This document shows, in pieces, positions 19,726 to 29,495 of a stretch of DNA of 64,000 nucleotides; within the stretch, counting starts at the first letter, position 1, and the number at the start of each line of letters is the position of its first letter. The stretch comes from Pectobacterium atrosepticum (GTDB lineage: Bacteria > Pseudomonadota > Gammaproteobacteria > Enterobacterales > Enterobacteriaceae). The notes beneath the pieces were generated by a model. It had not been told where the DNA came from. It worked only from the letters and a program-made list of their open reading frames with translations, and did not search any database. Location: positions 2,294,001 to 2,358,000 of the forward strand of contig CP036163.1 in the NCBI GenBank assembly GCA_019056595.1, given 5' to 3'. The position numbers and the translations under genes are program-made.

Positions 19726-21000
19726 TCATAATGATGCAGGGATCAGCGTCGGTGTAATGAAAATGACCAATTCTCGTCGCGTGTGCTGCTGAGTATGGTT
19801 TCTGAACAGATGACCAAATACGGGAATCTCACTCAATATTGGCACCTGTCTGTCGCTATTCTTTTTTTGTTGCTGGAAAATGCCGCCTAATACGATGGTT
19901 TCTCCATCAGCGACCGTCACCTGAGTTTGGATTTCCTGTTTATCGATCGCTAACGCTTCGCCATTATCACCTTGCTTAATCGTCTGCCCCGGCATGTTTT
20001 GACTAATTTTCAGGTTCAGCGTAATACGCCCAGCACGCAGAATATCAGGCGTGACTTCCATGCCTAATACCGCCTCTTTGAATTCGATAGACGTCGACCC
20101 GCTGGCACCGCTGGAGACCTGATACGGAATTTCCGTCCCTTGTTTAATGCTGGCGGTTTGCTGATGTGCGGTAAAAAGTCGAGGACTGGCGATAATTTCG
20201 ACCTCACTTTCCTGCTCCAGCGCCATTAATTCCAGATCCAGTAAGCGACCGTTCAGCCGCGCCAGATGGAACCCGGCATTGATCGCTGGCGTATCCACCG
20301 GCAAGCCAACATTAAAATTATTCAGCCTGAGCGCTTTGTTCGCCGCGTCCCCCTCGCCCAACCCCCAGTTAACACCCAATGCCTGCAGGTGCTCACTGCT
20401 GATGGTGACAATATGCGCCGCCAGCTGTACCTGCGCTAACGGCAGATCGAGCTCTTTCGCCCACGGTTCAAGCTGTGACAGAGCCTCTTCCGTATCGCGA
20501 ATCAATAAGGTATTCGTCCGTTTATCCACGGTTACGCTGCCACGCGTAGAAAGCAGCGTCCCACGTTGCGCCTGAACGCTGGCCGCAACTTCCGTGGCAT
20601 CAGCGTACTGTAAGGCAACAGAAAGATTATGCAGCGGTAATTTCTGCGCCTGCTCCGCTATGCGCTCATCCCGTTCCTTCTGCAAAGACTCAAGATGATC
20701 AGCAGGGAAAACCAGCAGCACGTTACCGTTGCGCTCTACGCTAAGTTTCCCCATACGTAAAACAATATCCAGCGCTTGCTGCCAGGGAATATCTGCCAGT
20801 CTCAGGCTTAGATTCCCTGTCACACCCGGTGCGATCACCACATTGAGCTGCTGGTGATCGGCTAAGGCCTGTAACACGCGAGATATCGGTGAGTCCTCAA
20901 ATGCCATCGATACCGAACTCTCCGCACTGGCCTGATACGGCACACTGAGAAGCAGCAGCCAGCTCCACGCCACCACCCGGCATAACATCCTAATATTCAT
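19726..21000 (-). CDS. hofQ: DNA-uptake secretin HofQ (PilQ family)
   Basis: 424 aa with a signal peptide (MNIRMLCRVVAWSWLLLLSV ... ASA). An N-terminal STN-like domain (FEDSPISRVLQALADHQQLNVVIAPGV) is followed by a secretin N-domain and the secretin beta-domain, with VEIIASPRLFTAHQQTASI and the C-terminal VPILSEIPVFGHLFR (about 390) typical of PilQ/GspD. It would form the outer-membrane channel of a type IV pilus-like DNA uptake machine; in E. coli the hof genes support use of DNA as a nutrient. Last gene of the hofMNOPQ set. Confidence 0.93.
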   Translation of the reverse strand: MNIRMLCRVVAWSWLLLLSVPYQASAESSVSMAFEDSPISRVLQALADHQQLNVVIAPGVTGNLSLRLADIPWQQALDIVLRMGKLSVERNGNVLLVFPADHLESLQKERDERIAEQAQKLPLHNLSVALQYADATEVAASVQAQRGTLLSTRGSVTVDKRTNTLLIRDTEEALSQLEPWAKELDLPLAQVQLAAHIVTISSEHLQALGVNWGLGEGDAANKALRLNNFNVGLPVDTPAINAGFHLARLNGRLLDLELMALEQESEVEIIASPRLFTAHQQTASIKQGTEIPYQVSSGASGSTSIEFKEAVLGMEVTPDILRAGRITLNLKISQNMPGQTIKQGDNGEALAIDKQEIQTQVTVADGETIVLGGIFQQQKKNSDRQVPILSEIPVFGHLFRNHTQQHTRRELVIFITPTLIPASL

Positions 21001-21089
21001 AACCTTCCTTGTTATTGAGATTCGTTGTTGTCAAAAAATCGTTGTCAAAAAACTGTTTTCCAAAATACGTATCGCTCAGCAGGTTTCAC

Positions 21090-21476
21090 CTATTCCGCTG
21101 GCTTATTGATAAATGGAGAAGCCAGCAACAGCTTATCTGGCAGGCCGTCACAACCTGCCTCACGTGCCGTCGGAACCAGCTTGGCTCCTGATTTATCCAG
21201 TTGACTGACCAACCAGTTTCCTGGCGGGATCGTCTCGCCACTTGCCAGCCTGATCCACCCGACCTCTGGCTGCGCTAACCAACCAATCCAGCGATCGCCA
21301 GAGCCAATCACGCCTTTTAGCTGCCACGGTGGCAATGTCGCCGAAGGCAAACAACGCGCAGTAGCCAAAGGATGAAAAGGGTCTATGCGTTCTGCGAGTT
21401 CTGCGAGCTTTTCTGCCTGCACGCTATGCGTCACGAAGAGCAGCATCAAAGCGGTACGAAACGTAATGTGACTCAT
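21090..21476 (-). CDS. hofP: DNA utilization protein HofP
   Basis: 128 aa with a signal peptide (MSHITFRTALMLLFVTHSVQA). It contains the short HofP/PilP-like segment WQLKGVIGSGDRWIGWLAQPEVGWIRLASGETIPPG. It is thought to link the inner-membrane HofNO complex to HofQ, like PilP. The start overlaps the hofO stop by 4 bp. Confidence 0.85.
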   Translation of the reverse strand: MSHITFRTALMLLFVTHSVQAEKLAELAERIDPFHPLATARCLPSATLPPWQLKGVIGSGDRWIGWLAQPEVGWIRLASGETIPPGNWLVSQLDKSGAKLVPTAREAGCDGLPDKLLLASPFINKPAE

Positions 21477-22060
21477 GGCACCACCTCAGGCCTGATTAGC
21501 GATAGTTCAACCTGTAACCGTGGTATTTCTGATGACGGCTCAGTTTGAGCGGTATCAGGCTTTACGGTCAGTTGCGCGATTCGCAGTACATAAGGCAGCC
21601 CCGTCAACTCACTAAGCACCTGCAACACACCCGTGTAATCGGCGCTAAATGCCAACTGCCAACGGTCCTGATGAGGTTCACCTGCGTTATGCTGAGCGGG
21701 CTGCAAGGACAGCAGCGAAGCACCAGCCTGCGATAAAGGTTCGACGATAAGCTGTGCCAATCTGTCGGGCTGGAAGGGATCGTCTTGCGTGGTTTTCTCC
21801 GCTAATTGTTCACGTAGCAGCGACAACTGCGGCATCGCGTCTAGCTTTTTCTGCACCTCCTGTATATCCAGGCGTGCCTGAACGGTTTGCGCTTCTATGC
21901 CAATAGCGACTCTCCGTACTTCGCCGATGAGGAACCAACCTGATAGCAGTCCAGCAGTGGCAACAAACGCCCATTGAAGAGCGAGCTGCTGCCATAACGG
22001 TTTATTAATTAGCCTTGGCCAGCTCAGCACGACATCAATCACAATCGCTTGATTAATCAT
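21473..22060 (-). CDS. hofO: DNA utilization protein HofO (PilO-like)
   Basis: 195 aa from the ATG at 22060 (MINQAIVIDVV). A longer frame reaching 22093 lies inside hofN. One membrane segment (WAFVATAGLLSGWFLIGEV), a short coiled-coil region, and a periplasmic ferredoxin-like domain as in PilO. Longer than E. coli HofO (146). It overlaps hofN by 8 bp. Confidence 0.83.
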   Translation of the reverse strand: MINQAIVIDVVLSWPRLINKPLWQQLALQWAFVATAGLLSGWFLIGEVRRVAIGIEAQTVQARLDIQEVQKKLDAMPQLSLLREQLAEKTTQDDPFQPDRLAQLIVEPLSQAGASLLSLQPAQHNAGEPHQDRWQLAFSADYTGVLQVLSELTGLPYVLRIAQLTVKPDTAQTEPSSEIPRLQVELSLIRPEVVP

Positions 22061-22622
22061 GATCTTGCCCCAGTGAGGAAGCGGTAGTGCCATGCCAGTC
22101 GACCTGAAAGGAAAAGCGCAGCCCGGTATTCACACCGCGCTCTCGGGACGTATGCAGCAGTTGTACACGTTCGACTGAAGCATGGCGCAATAATGTATGC
22201 TGTAACGTAATGATATCGTGGTAATTTTCACTCACACCTGAAAGCAGCAGATGCGATCCGCGATCGGCTATTTCCGTCAACCACAGACGCGTGGGCATCA
22301 TGCCAGCAAGCTGCTCTAATAAATGGAGGTTACGACGATTGTCATGCAGGATTATTGCCTCGGTGCGTTCTTGCTCCTGGTGTCGACGTAGTGTTTCCCG
22401 CACGCGGTGAGTTTGCTGATACAACGCCGTCAGTTGCTGCTGCTGAGCCAACTCCGTATTGAGTACTTCCTGCGCACGTTGCTGTCTGTGCTGCCAAAAT
22501 AGATAAATCGCTGCGATAAGGCAAAACATCAACCCCGTCTGGAGCCACAGCAGCCCTAACCAACGATGTGCCCACTGACGCATCTGAGTTTTACGCCAAG
22601 GTAAAAGATTAATCAGCAGCAT
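22053..22622 (-). CDS. hofN: DNA utilization protein HofN (PilN-like)
   Basis: 189 aa. It starts MLLINLLPWRKTQ, the conserved PilN-type cytoplasmic N-terminus (INLLPWR) that binds the PilM-like partner. One membrane segment (LLWLQTGLMFCLIAAIYLFW) is followed by a coiled coil rich in Gln/Arg and a periplasmic domain. Two base pairs separate it from hofM. Confidence 0.88.
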   Translation of the reverse strand: MLLINLLPWRKTQMRQWAHRWLGLLWLQTGLMFCLIAAIYLFWQHRQQRAQEVLNTELAQQQQLTALYQQTHRVRETLRRHQEQERTEAIILHDNRRNLHLLEQLAGMMPTRLWLTEIADRGSHLLLSGVSENYHDIITLQHTLLRHASVERVQLLHTSRERGVNTGLRFSFQVDWHGTTASSLGQDHD

Positions 22623-22624
22623 AG

Positions 22625-23476
22625 TCAGACATCCTCTGGACGCAATGCCAGCCCACCCGCGATCGCAAAAGCCGAGGGGAAACTCGGTAGCGGCGGCTGC
22701 ATGTGGTTAAACACCGTTAACGGCGACCACGGCTGTAGTACGTCAGTCAGTTGGCAGGGTAAATCGGGTGAGACGCTAGAATAATAGGCTATGCTATCGA
22801 CATCATGCTGATAGCGAGTGCTTACAAATGATAAGATATCGGCCTCATCATTCAGCTCATCAAGGTGTATCACACCCGAGTGGAAAGCGTGGTTGAGCGG
22901 GGATACCCACAGCCAGCTATCCAACAGGCGATGCAGAAACAGACGGTTAGATTCAAGCCCTGCCCGCTGCGCCATCACTCGAAGCGCACACGTTGAAACC
23001 TCAAGAACATCAGGGTGCAATCCCGCGTGATTCAGGCATACCAGCCAATTATCAATCTCCTGTCGGCGCGCAGCCGTCACCAGCAACGAACCCTGCATCT
23101 GCGGGTCTTCCCGATAGTCTATCGCCAGTGACTCGCTGCCGATCGGCAGCTTACGAGCCGCTATAGTTTCAATATAGAGGCTACGCTCTGGCTCCTGTAA
23201 ACGTTGGTCGGGCATCGATAAATGCTGTTGCAAAGTCAGTTGAGCAGGAAACCCCACCCGTAGCGAAATGTGCCTAGGCAGTAAACGACGCCATGTTCGT
23301 AAGGCCTCACAAAGCACCTCAGTATGGTGTAGACTACCCGAGCGCAACGTGTCATCTGGTAGCGGACATTGCCACCAGTGACGAAGCTGCCAGCCATAGC
23401 GGCGACGCTGAACCGCTAGCGCACGCATGAAGCCGTTTTGTATATCTAATCCAACCCGCCAGATGTGATAAGCCAT
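22625..23476 (-). CDS. hofM: DNA utilization protein HofM (PilM-like)
   Basis: 283 aa from ATG 23476 (MAYHIWRVGLDIQNG). A TTG at 23500 is possible but gives an atypical extension. It resembles the actin-fold PilM/HofM proteins (VGLDIQNGFMRALAVQRRRYGWQLRHWW). Cytoplasmic, expected to bind the INLLPWR tail of HofN. Divergently oriented from mrcA, as in E. coli. Confidence 0.86.
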   Translation of the reverse strand: MAYHIWRVGLDIQNGFMRALAVQRRRYGWQLRHWWQCPLPDDTLRSGSLHHTEVLCEALRTWRRLLPRHISLRVGFPAQLTLQQHLSMPDQRLQEPERSLYIETIAARKLPIGSESLAIDYREDPQMQGSLLVTAARRQEIDNWLVCLNHAGLHPDVLEVSTCALRVMAQRAGLESNRLFLHRLLDSWLWVSPLNHAFHSGVIHLDELNDEADILSFVSTRYQHDVDSIAYYSSVSPDLPCQLTDVLQPWSPLTVFNHMQPPLPSFPSAFAIAGGLALRPEDV

Positions 23477-23587
23477 GTTCAACCCGATTTCCTTATCCAA
23501 TAAACATATCCACAGTGCTGGGTTATCTTTATACTAGCGCCCGATTGTTTATAAACTGTCCAAACGCTACTGAATGGAAAATCCCAG

Positions 23588-26143
23588 GTGAAGTTCGTAA
23601 AGTATCTATTCATCCTTGCAGTCTCTTGCATTCTGCTGGGAGCTGCCTCGATATATGGTTTGTACCGTTATATCGAACCCCAACTGCCCGATGTCACTAC
23701 GCTGAAAGACGTTCGGCTGCAAACGCCTATGCAGGTCTACAGCGCCGATGGCGAGCTGATCGCGCAGTTTGGTGAAAAACGCCGTATCCCACTCAAACTG
23801 GACCAAGTTCCACCTGAGTTGGTACATGCCTTTATCGCGACCGAAGATAGCCGTTTCTATGATCACCACGGTGTCGATCCCGTCGGGATTATCCGCGCCG
23901 CGTCTATCGCGCTCACGTCTGGTCACGCCTCTCAAGGGGCGAGTACTATTACGCAACAGCTTGCCAGGAACTTCTTCCTGAGCCCGGAACGCACCCTGAC
24001 TCGTAAGATTAAGGAAGTGTTTTTAGCTATCCGTATTGAGCAGTTGCTGACCAAGGATGAAATCCTTGAGCTTTATCTGAACAAGATTTACCTCGGCTAT
24101 CGCGCCTATGGTGTTGGCGCGGCGGCACAGGTTTACTTTGGCCGCCCTGTTGACCAGTTAACGCTGAGCGAAATGGCGATGATCGCTGGTCTGCCAAAAG
24201 CTCCCTCGACGTTCAACCCGCTCTATTCCTACGATCGTGCCGTTGCCCGCCGCAACGTAGTACTTGCGCGTATGAAGGATGAAAACTACATCACGCAGTC
24301 GCAATACGATGCGGCACGTAACGAAAAGCTGGTCGCGAATTACCACGCCCCTGAAATTTCGTTCTCCGCGCCGTATGTCGCAGAAATGGCACGGCAGGAG
24401 ATGGTCAAACGCTACGGCGAAGATGCTTATAACGACGGTTATAAGGTCCACACGACTGTCACCAAAAAATTGCAAACCGCCGCGCAGGATGCATTGCGTA
24501 ATAACATTCTCGCCTATGACATGCGCCACGGTTATCGCGGCCCGAGCAAAGTGCTGTGGAAAGTGGGCGAAGGTGTATGGGATCAGGCGAAGATGATGGC
24601 TGCCCTGAAAGCGCTGCCAGTCTACGGTCCGCTTTATCCGGCCATCGTCACCAGCACAACGGCAGACAACGCGATTGCGATCCTGTCTGATGGCAGCAAC
24701 ATTGCCCTGCCGATGGCGGGCATGCGCTGGGCGCGCGCATACCGTTCTGATACGCAACAAGGGCCAATGCCGAAGCGCGTAACGGACGTTGTACAAGCAG
24801 GCCAACAGGTTTGGGTACGCAAAGTGAACGATGACTGGTGGCTGGCACAGGTGCCGGACGTCAACTCGGCCATTGTCTCGCTCAATCCGAAAAATGGTGC
24901 AATAGAGGCACTGGTTGGCGGCTTTGACTTTAACCAAAGCAAATTCAACCGCGCGACACAGGCACTGCGTCAGATTGGTTCCAACATCAAACCTTTCCTG
25001 TACACCGCGGCGATGGACAAAGGCTTAACACTGGCAACGATTCTGAACGACGTACCGATCACCCGTTGGGATGCCGGTGCAGGATCTGATTGGCGGCCGA
25101 AAAACTCCCCAGCAACCTATGACGGTCCGATCCGTTTGCGTCAGGGACTGGGTCAATCCAAAAACGTGGTGATGGTACGTGCCATGCGTGCGATGGGCGT
25201 CGATTATGCGGCGGAGTACCTGCAACGCTTCGGTTTCCCGGCGCAGAATATCGTTCATACCGAATCGCTGGCGCTGGGTGCCGCCTCGTTTACGCCGCTA
25301 CAGGTCGTACGTGGTTATGCCGTCATGGCAAACGGCGGCTATCTGGTCGATCCCTATCTGATTAGCAAGATAGAGAACGAAGTAAGTGGTACGGTCTTTA
25401 CCGCGACACCAAAAGTGGTCTGCGATACCTGTAATCTACCGCTGGTCTACGGTGATACGCCACGCTCACCAGTGTTAGCAACCACTAACGTTGAAGATGT
25501 TGCCACGTCAAACGAAGCACCGCCACTAGGCCTGCCGCAGCCAGAGCTGGAGCCTGTTACACCAGAGGCCGCACAGCAAAGCGCAGCACAGCCTTATGCA
25601 CCGCACGTGATCAACACGCCGCTGTCTTTCCTGATTAAAGATGCACTGAACAGTAACGTCTTTGGTGAACCAGGTTGGATGGGAACAGGCTGGCGTGCGG
25701 GTCGTGATTTGAAACGTCGTGACATCGGCGGTAAAACCGGTACAACAAACAGTTCTAAAGACGCTTGGTTCTCTGGCTATGGCCCGAATCTGGTGACTTC
25801 AGTCTGGATCGGCTTCGACGATCACCGCCGCGATCTCGGTGCTAGCAGTGCATCTGGCGCCATCAAAGATCAGATCTCCGGTTATGAAGGCGGTGCGAAA
25901 TCGGCGCAGCCAGCGTGGGATGATTTCATGAAAGCCGCGCTGGATGGCGTGCCAGAGCAGCCGCTAACGCCGCCACCCGGCGTCGTCAGCGTGGTCATTG
26001 ACCGTAGCAGCGGCAAGCTGTCCAACGGTGGCGGGAACAGCCGTTCCGAATACTTCATTGACGGTACCCAGCCGAAAGAATATGAAGTGCATGAAGTCGG
26101 CACCACGCTGATGGATAACGGACAAAGCGAAGAGCTATTTTAG
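23588..26143 (+). CDS. mrcA: Penicillin-binding protein 1A (bifunctional glycosyltransferase/transpeptidase)
   Basis: 851 aa (E. coli PBP1A 850), with a GTG start after CCCAGG, as in E. coli. Single N-terminal membrane anchor; GT51 glycosyltransferase with EDSRFYDHHGVD (catalytic Glu, about 85) and STITQQLARN; an OB-like insert; transpeptidase with SxxK in GSNIKPF (about 463), SKN in GQSKNVV (about 522) and KTGTT (about 714). It polymerises and crosslinks peptidoglycan. Transcribed divergently from the hof genes and followed by a strong terminator. Confidence 0.98.
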   Translation: MKFVKYLFILAVSCILLGAASIYGLYRYIEPQLPDVTTLKDVRLQTPMQVYSADGELIAQFGEKRRIPLKLDQVPPELVHAFIATEDSRFYDHHGVDPVGIIRAASIALTSGHASQGASTITQQLARNFFLSPERTLTRKIKEVFLAIRIEQLLTKDEILELYLNKIYLGYRAYGVGAAAQVYFGRPVDQLTLSEMAMIAGLPKAPSTFNPLYSYDRAVARRNVVLARMKDENYITQSQYDAARNEKLVANYHAPEISFSAPYVAEMARQEMVKRYGEDAYNDGYKVHTTVTKKLQTAAQDALRNNILAYDMRHGYRGPSKVLWKVGEGVWDQAKMMAALKALPVYGPLYPAIVTSTTADNAIAILSDGSNIALPMAGMRWARAYRSDTQQGPMPKRVTDVVQAGQQVWVRKVNDDWWLAQVPDVNSAIVSLNPKNGAIEALVGGFDFNQSKFNRATQALRQIGSNIKPFLYTAAMDKGLTLATILNDVPITRWDAGAGSDWRPKNSPATYDGPIRLRQGLGQSKNVVMVRAMRAMGVDYAAEYLQRFGFPAQNIVHTESLALGAASFTPLQVVRGYAVMANGGYLVDPYLISKIENEVSGTVFTATPKVVCDTCNLPLVYGDTPRSPVLATTNVEDVATSNEAPPLGLPQPELEPVTPEAAQQSAAQPYAPHVINTPLSFLIKDALNSNVFGEPGWMGTGWRAGRDLKRRDIGGKTGTTNSSKDAWFSGYGPNLVTSVWIGFDDHRRDLGASSASGAIKDQISGYEGGAKSAQPAWDDFMKAALDGVPEQPLTPPPGVVSVVIDRSSGKLSNGGGNSRSEYFIDGTQPKEYEVHEVGTTLMDNGQSEELF

Positions 26144-26171
26144 CTAGCGTGCGATGACATCACGTATTACA

Positions 26172-26203
26172 AAGAAGGCGCCAAAACGGCGCCTTCTTCT
26201 TTT
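26172..26203. terminator. Rho-independent terminator between mrcA and nudE
   Basis: Perfect 11-bp stem AAGAAGGCGCC / GGCGCCTTCTT with an AAAAC loop, then CTTTT. It is A-rich on the other side, so it can serve both convergent genes. Confidence 0.9.
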
Positions 26204-26225
26204 GACTATTCCGATGAACTAGAAA

Positions 26226-26783
26226 TTAGCGGGGTGTGCGACGCAGCCAGTCGTGAACCAGAAACAGCGCACTGACATTACGTGCTTCACGGAAATCAGG
26301 CTCTTGCAGCAGCGACATCATGTTATCTACTGGCCAGCGGACTTGCGGCAGGGGCTCCGGCTCATCACCTTCTAGGCTCTGCGGGTACAGCCCGCGCGCT
26401 ACAACAATATTCATCTGGCTGGAAAAATAGGAAGGCGCCATGGTTAACGTCGTTAGCAATTCCAGCTTTTCCGCGCCAAAACCGACCTCTTCCATCAGTT
26501 CGCGGTTAGCGGCTTCAAAGACCGTTTCACCGGGGTCGATCAGTCCTTTGGGAAACCCCAGTTCGTACTCTTCAATGCCGACGGCGTATTCGCGGATCAA
26601 CAACAGTTCATCATCAATGATCGGGACGATCATCACCGCCTGCCGACCGCTTGAACGCATCCGCTCATAAACCCGGCGTACCCCATTGCTAAATTCAAGA
26701 TCGACGGATTCCACGTTAAACAAGCGCGAGCGCGCTATCGTTTCCACCTTGAGGATTTTAGGTTTTTGCAGGTTATGACTCAT
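26226..26783 (-). CDS. nudE: ADP-compounds Nudix hydrolase NudE
   Basis: 185 aa from ATG 26783 (MSHNLQKPKIL); E. coli NudE is 186. An in-frame upstream start at 26834 adds unrelated residues. The Nudix box GLIDPGETVFEAANRELMEEVGFG (about 92-115) matches GX5EX7REUXEEXGU exactly. It hydrolyses ADP-ribose, NADH and diadenosine polyphosphates. Confidence 0.96.
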   Translation of the reverse strand: MSHNLQKPKILKVETIARSRLFNVESVDLEFSNGVRRVYERMRSSGRQAVMIVPIIDDELLLIREYAVGIEEYELGFPKGLIDPGETVFEAANRELMEEVGFGAEKLELLTTLTMAPSYFSSQMNIVVARGLYPQSLEGDEPEPLPQVRWPVDNMMSLLQEPDFREARNVSALFLVHDWLRRTPR

Positions 26784-27219
26784 TGATGCCCCCAGAGAGT
26801 TACGACCAGAACGGCATCTTAGTCCAACGCGCATGAAAGATTAATTTTACCGTAACCTGAATACGGCATGCTGTTGAATAAGAAGAGATCGTAAATATTC
26901 TTTTTTGATTCTGTTCACATTGTGCGTTAACAGTCACCTTCGCTGCAACTATCGTGACGATGAATTTACGTGTGAGCAACATGCAAGATACATCCTGTGC
27001 GAGAAACCGCCGCCAAAAGTCAATAACTTAAAAAAAATAGGATTATCCTCATTCAATAGACATTTTTTGCTTGTTACTATCGTCGCCTTATGCGATTAAT
27101 TCTATTCACAATTACGTTATTAATCTAAGAAAACAATGCCATACGGGTTATCATCAATTGTATAATTTTGTTAAACTCCGGCGAGAACAAGGAGCATCGC
27201 GTTTTGGAATGGAGATGAC
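26784..27219. other. nudE-igaA divergent intergenic region
   Basis: 436 bp, AT-rich, carrying the presumed promoters of nudE (minus) and igaA (plus). An igaA ribosome site TGGAGATGAC is evident. No convincing small gene, repeat or operator is seen. Confidence 0.4.
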
Positions 27220-29367
27220 ATGAGCACAATATTTACCCTATTGGCGATATTGCTTGCCTGTCTGATCGTTATCGGAGGTCTTGTCGGCTACCGTATGCGA
27301 CGCCGTTTCCTGTCCGCTCCCCCATTACCCGTTTCGCAATCGCTTCCCCGTCGGTTAACTGAAGATGAACGGATCGCCGTTGAACGTTATCTGGCTCAGG
27401 AAAACAGTCAGCAAACCACGCCGCTTGATACCCCCAATACACAACCAAAGCTGCCGCGTTCCCTGCAGAGTAATCGGGTTTATCCCATCACCCATACGAT
27501 TACACGTTACGGCCTGAGCACCGATGTTCAGAATAAGTGGCGCTACTATATTGATACACAAGAAATCCATCTACCCCCTAGTTGGGAACAGTTCATTACC
27601 GAAAACAACACCGTCGAACTGATTAAGACACGCTCGATCCCGCTGGTTATTTCGCTGAACGGACACTCGCTAACCGAATGCATTGACGATCGCCCGCTGG
27701 CTCCGTTGCCAGCTGAAATCCCCGTGCCAAATGCCTCTATCCATCAGGAAGGCAGTGAACATGCGGAACTGGTCACCATTCGCAAAGAAACGCGTGAAGA
27801 GCACGCCATGCACCACTCCAGAGGGTTGAAAGAAACGGCCGTGCTCTGTCTGTCTTTTCTGCTCCTGTTCATCAGCCTGAATAGCCCTATCGCCCTGCTC
27901 CCCTGGCTGATCGGCACCGCATCATTGTTAGCAGGCTGGAGTCTGTGGCAGCTTTTCCGGTCACCATCGGCCCAGGAACTACGGGATGTACATTGCCTCC
28001 ACGGCACGCCGCAAGGTTTGGGGCTGTTTGGCGAATCCAATCAGGGGCCGCTCGGCAATATCTCGCTCGGCAACATCGATCTGATTTACCCGCCCCACTG
28101 GCAACCCTATATCACGCAGGATCTGGGGCTAAAAACGGACGTAGATATCTATCTCAACCGTCAGGTGATCCGTCAGGGAGAACACCTTTCACTGCATGAT
28201 GAAGTGAAAAATTTCCCGCTACAGCGCTGGGGCAGGAATCTGCTTCTGGCCGCGGGTTCGCTGCTCAGCCTGATTTTGTTAGTCACTAACGTGCAGCTTG
28301 AACTGCCGTTAAAACTCAGCTTAGCCTGGCTTCAAGGCGCACAGCGAATTGAGGTGACGCAGGTCAGCGATCTGGAAAAAGCCCAGCTCCGCATTGGTGA
28401 CACGCTAGCGGTTCGCAGTAGTGGTATGTGCTATGTGCCCGCAGGGATTCATCCCGTCTCAGCACCGTCGTCCTATGCGTTCAGCCCTTTTGACTGCTCC
28501 GCCATTTACTGGAACAAAGCCGCGCCGTTGCCATTACCGGAATCTGAGACCATTGAAAAAGCCTCCGCTTTGCTTAAATCAGTCAACAGTCAGCTCCATC
28601 CGCAGGCGGACAAAGAAGGTCAGGTCAATTCTCAATTAGCGTCCACGATCCAGAAATCAGGGCTGATTTTGATGAAGAACTTCGCTGAAGTCGTTCTGAG
28701 AACGCAAGATTTGTGTAAACAGGAAAACGATTGCTCCCGCCTAAAAAATGCGCTGGTGAATCTGAGCGACGTCAAAAACTGGAGTACGCTGGTAAAAGAT
28801 GCCGATTCCGGCAAACTAAAAGGCATGAATGTCGTGCTGCCTGCCGTCAGCGCAGAAACGCTGGAGTCATTGGTCAACAGTTCCACCGATCAATTCTTCT
28901 ATCAGGAAATCAATAACGCGGCAGAGTCACTGAACAGCCCACCGCCCGGCGGGTTCCTGATTCGCAGCGACGAAGGTCGGCAGTTCGTTAACCATCCGCT
29001 CCCGCCGATACCGCTCAATGAATATCGTCCATCGGATCAGTGGCAGGAGCTCCAGCGGCTTTCAGCCATGCTGTTGCATACGCCGTTTAATGCTGCGGGC
29101 GTCATCACTCAGCTCAATACCGATGCTAACGGAACGCAGCACATCAGCCTGCACAGCGAACCCGATGTCATTACCGTCTGGCGCTACCTCGGCAGTTGCC
29201 TGCTGCTGCTGCTCTTTTCCGCGACGTTTATCATTAATGCGGTTCTGACTGGCATTAAAATGCGTAAAAGCCAGAAACGGGTTACCGACATTCAGCGTTA
29301 TTACGCCTCACGTTTCAACATGATGACGAATTCGCTCCCGGATAATCGCCCTCTGCTTCCCCGCTAA
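27220..29367 (+). CDS. igaA: Intracellular growth attenuator IgaA family, Rcs phosphorelay repressor
   Basis: 715 aa (E. coli YrfF/IgaA about 711). Inner-membrane protein: N-terminal segment IFTLLAILLACLIVIGGLVGY, a cytoplasmic domain, two or three segments around 205-245 (LCLSFLLLFISLNSPIALLPWLIG), one about 342-362, a large periplasmic domain with cysteines, and a C-terminal segment about 650-675. It holds the Rcs envelope-stress phosphorelay off by binding RcsD; in E. coli and Salmonella it is essential when Rcs is intact. First gene of igaA-yrfG-hslR-hslO. Confidence 0.95.
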   Translation: MSTIFTLLAILLACLIVIGGLVGYRMRRRFLSAPPLPVSQSLPRRLTEDERIAVERYLAQENSQQTTPLDTPNTQPKLPRSLQSNRVYPITHTITRYGLSTDVQNKWRYYIDTQEIHLPPSWEQFITENNTVELIKTRSIPLVISLNGHSLTECIDDRPLAPLPAEIPVPNASIHQEGSEHAELVTIRKETREEHAMHHSRGLKETAVLCLSFLLLFISLNSPIALLPWLIGTASLLAGWSLWQLFRSPSAQELRDVHCLHGTPQGLGLFGESNQGPLGNISLGNIDLIYPPHWQPYITQDLGLKTDVDIYLNRQVIRQGEHLSLHDEVKNFPLQRWGRNLLLAAGSLLSLILLVTNVQLELPLKLSLAWLQGAQRIEVTQVSDLEKAQLRIGDTLAVRSSGMCYVPAGIHPVSAPSSYAFSPFDCSAIYWNKAAPLPLPESETIEKASALLKSVNSQLHPQADKEGQVNSQLASTIQKSGLILMKNFAEVVLRTQDLCKQENDCSRLKNALVNLSDVKNWSTLVKDADSGKLKGMNVVLPAVSAETLESLVNSSTDQFFYQEINNAAESLNSPPPGGFLIRSDEGRQFVNHPLPPIPLNEYRPSDQWQELQRLSAMLLHTPFNAAGVITQLNTDANGTQHISLHSEPDVITVWRYLGSCLLLLLFSATFIINAVLTGIKMRKSQKRVTDIQRYYASRFNMMTNSLPDNRPLLPR

Positions 29368-29495
29368 CGGCATCGTGCCCTCTCTGCGGTTATGCTAACC
29401 TAGCTGAATCGGTTTCTCGTCACTATTGCCACTATTGCATTACGCGTCTCCTGCTTCATCACCCTCTATGGCACGACGCGACATCTGGAGTCGTT

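Noticed and set aside
24158-24937. 259-codon minus-strand frame inside mrcA
   Set aside because: Shadow of the intact PBP1A gene; no family features and no ribosome site.
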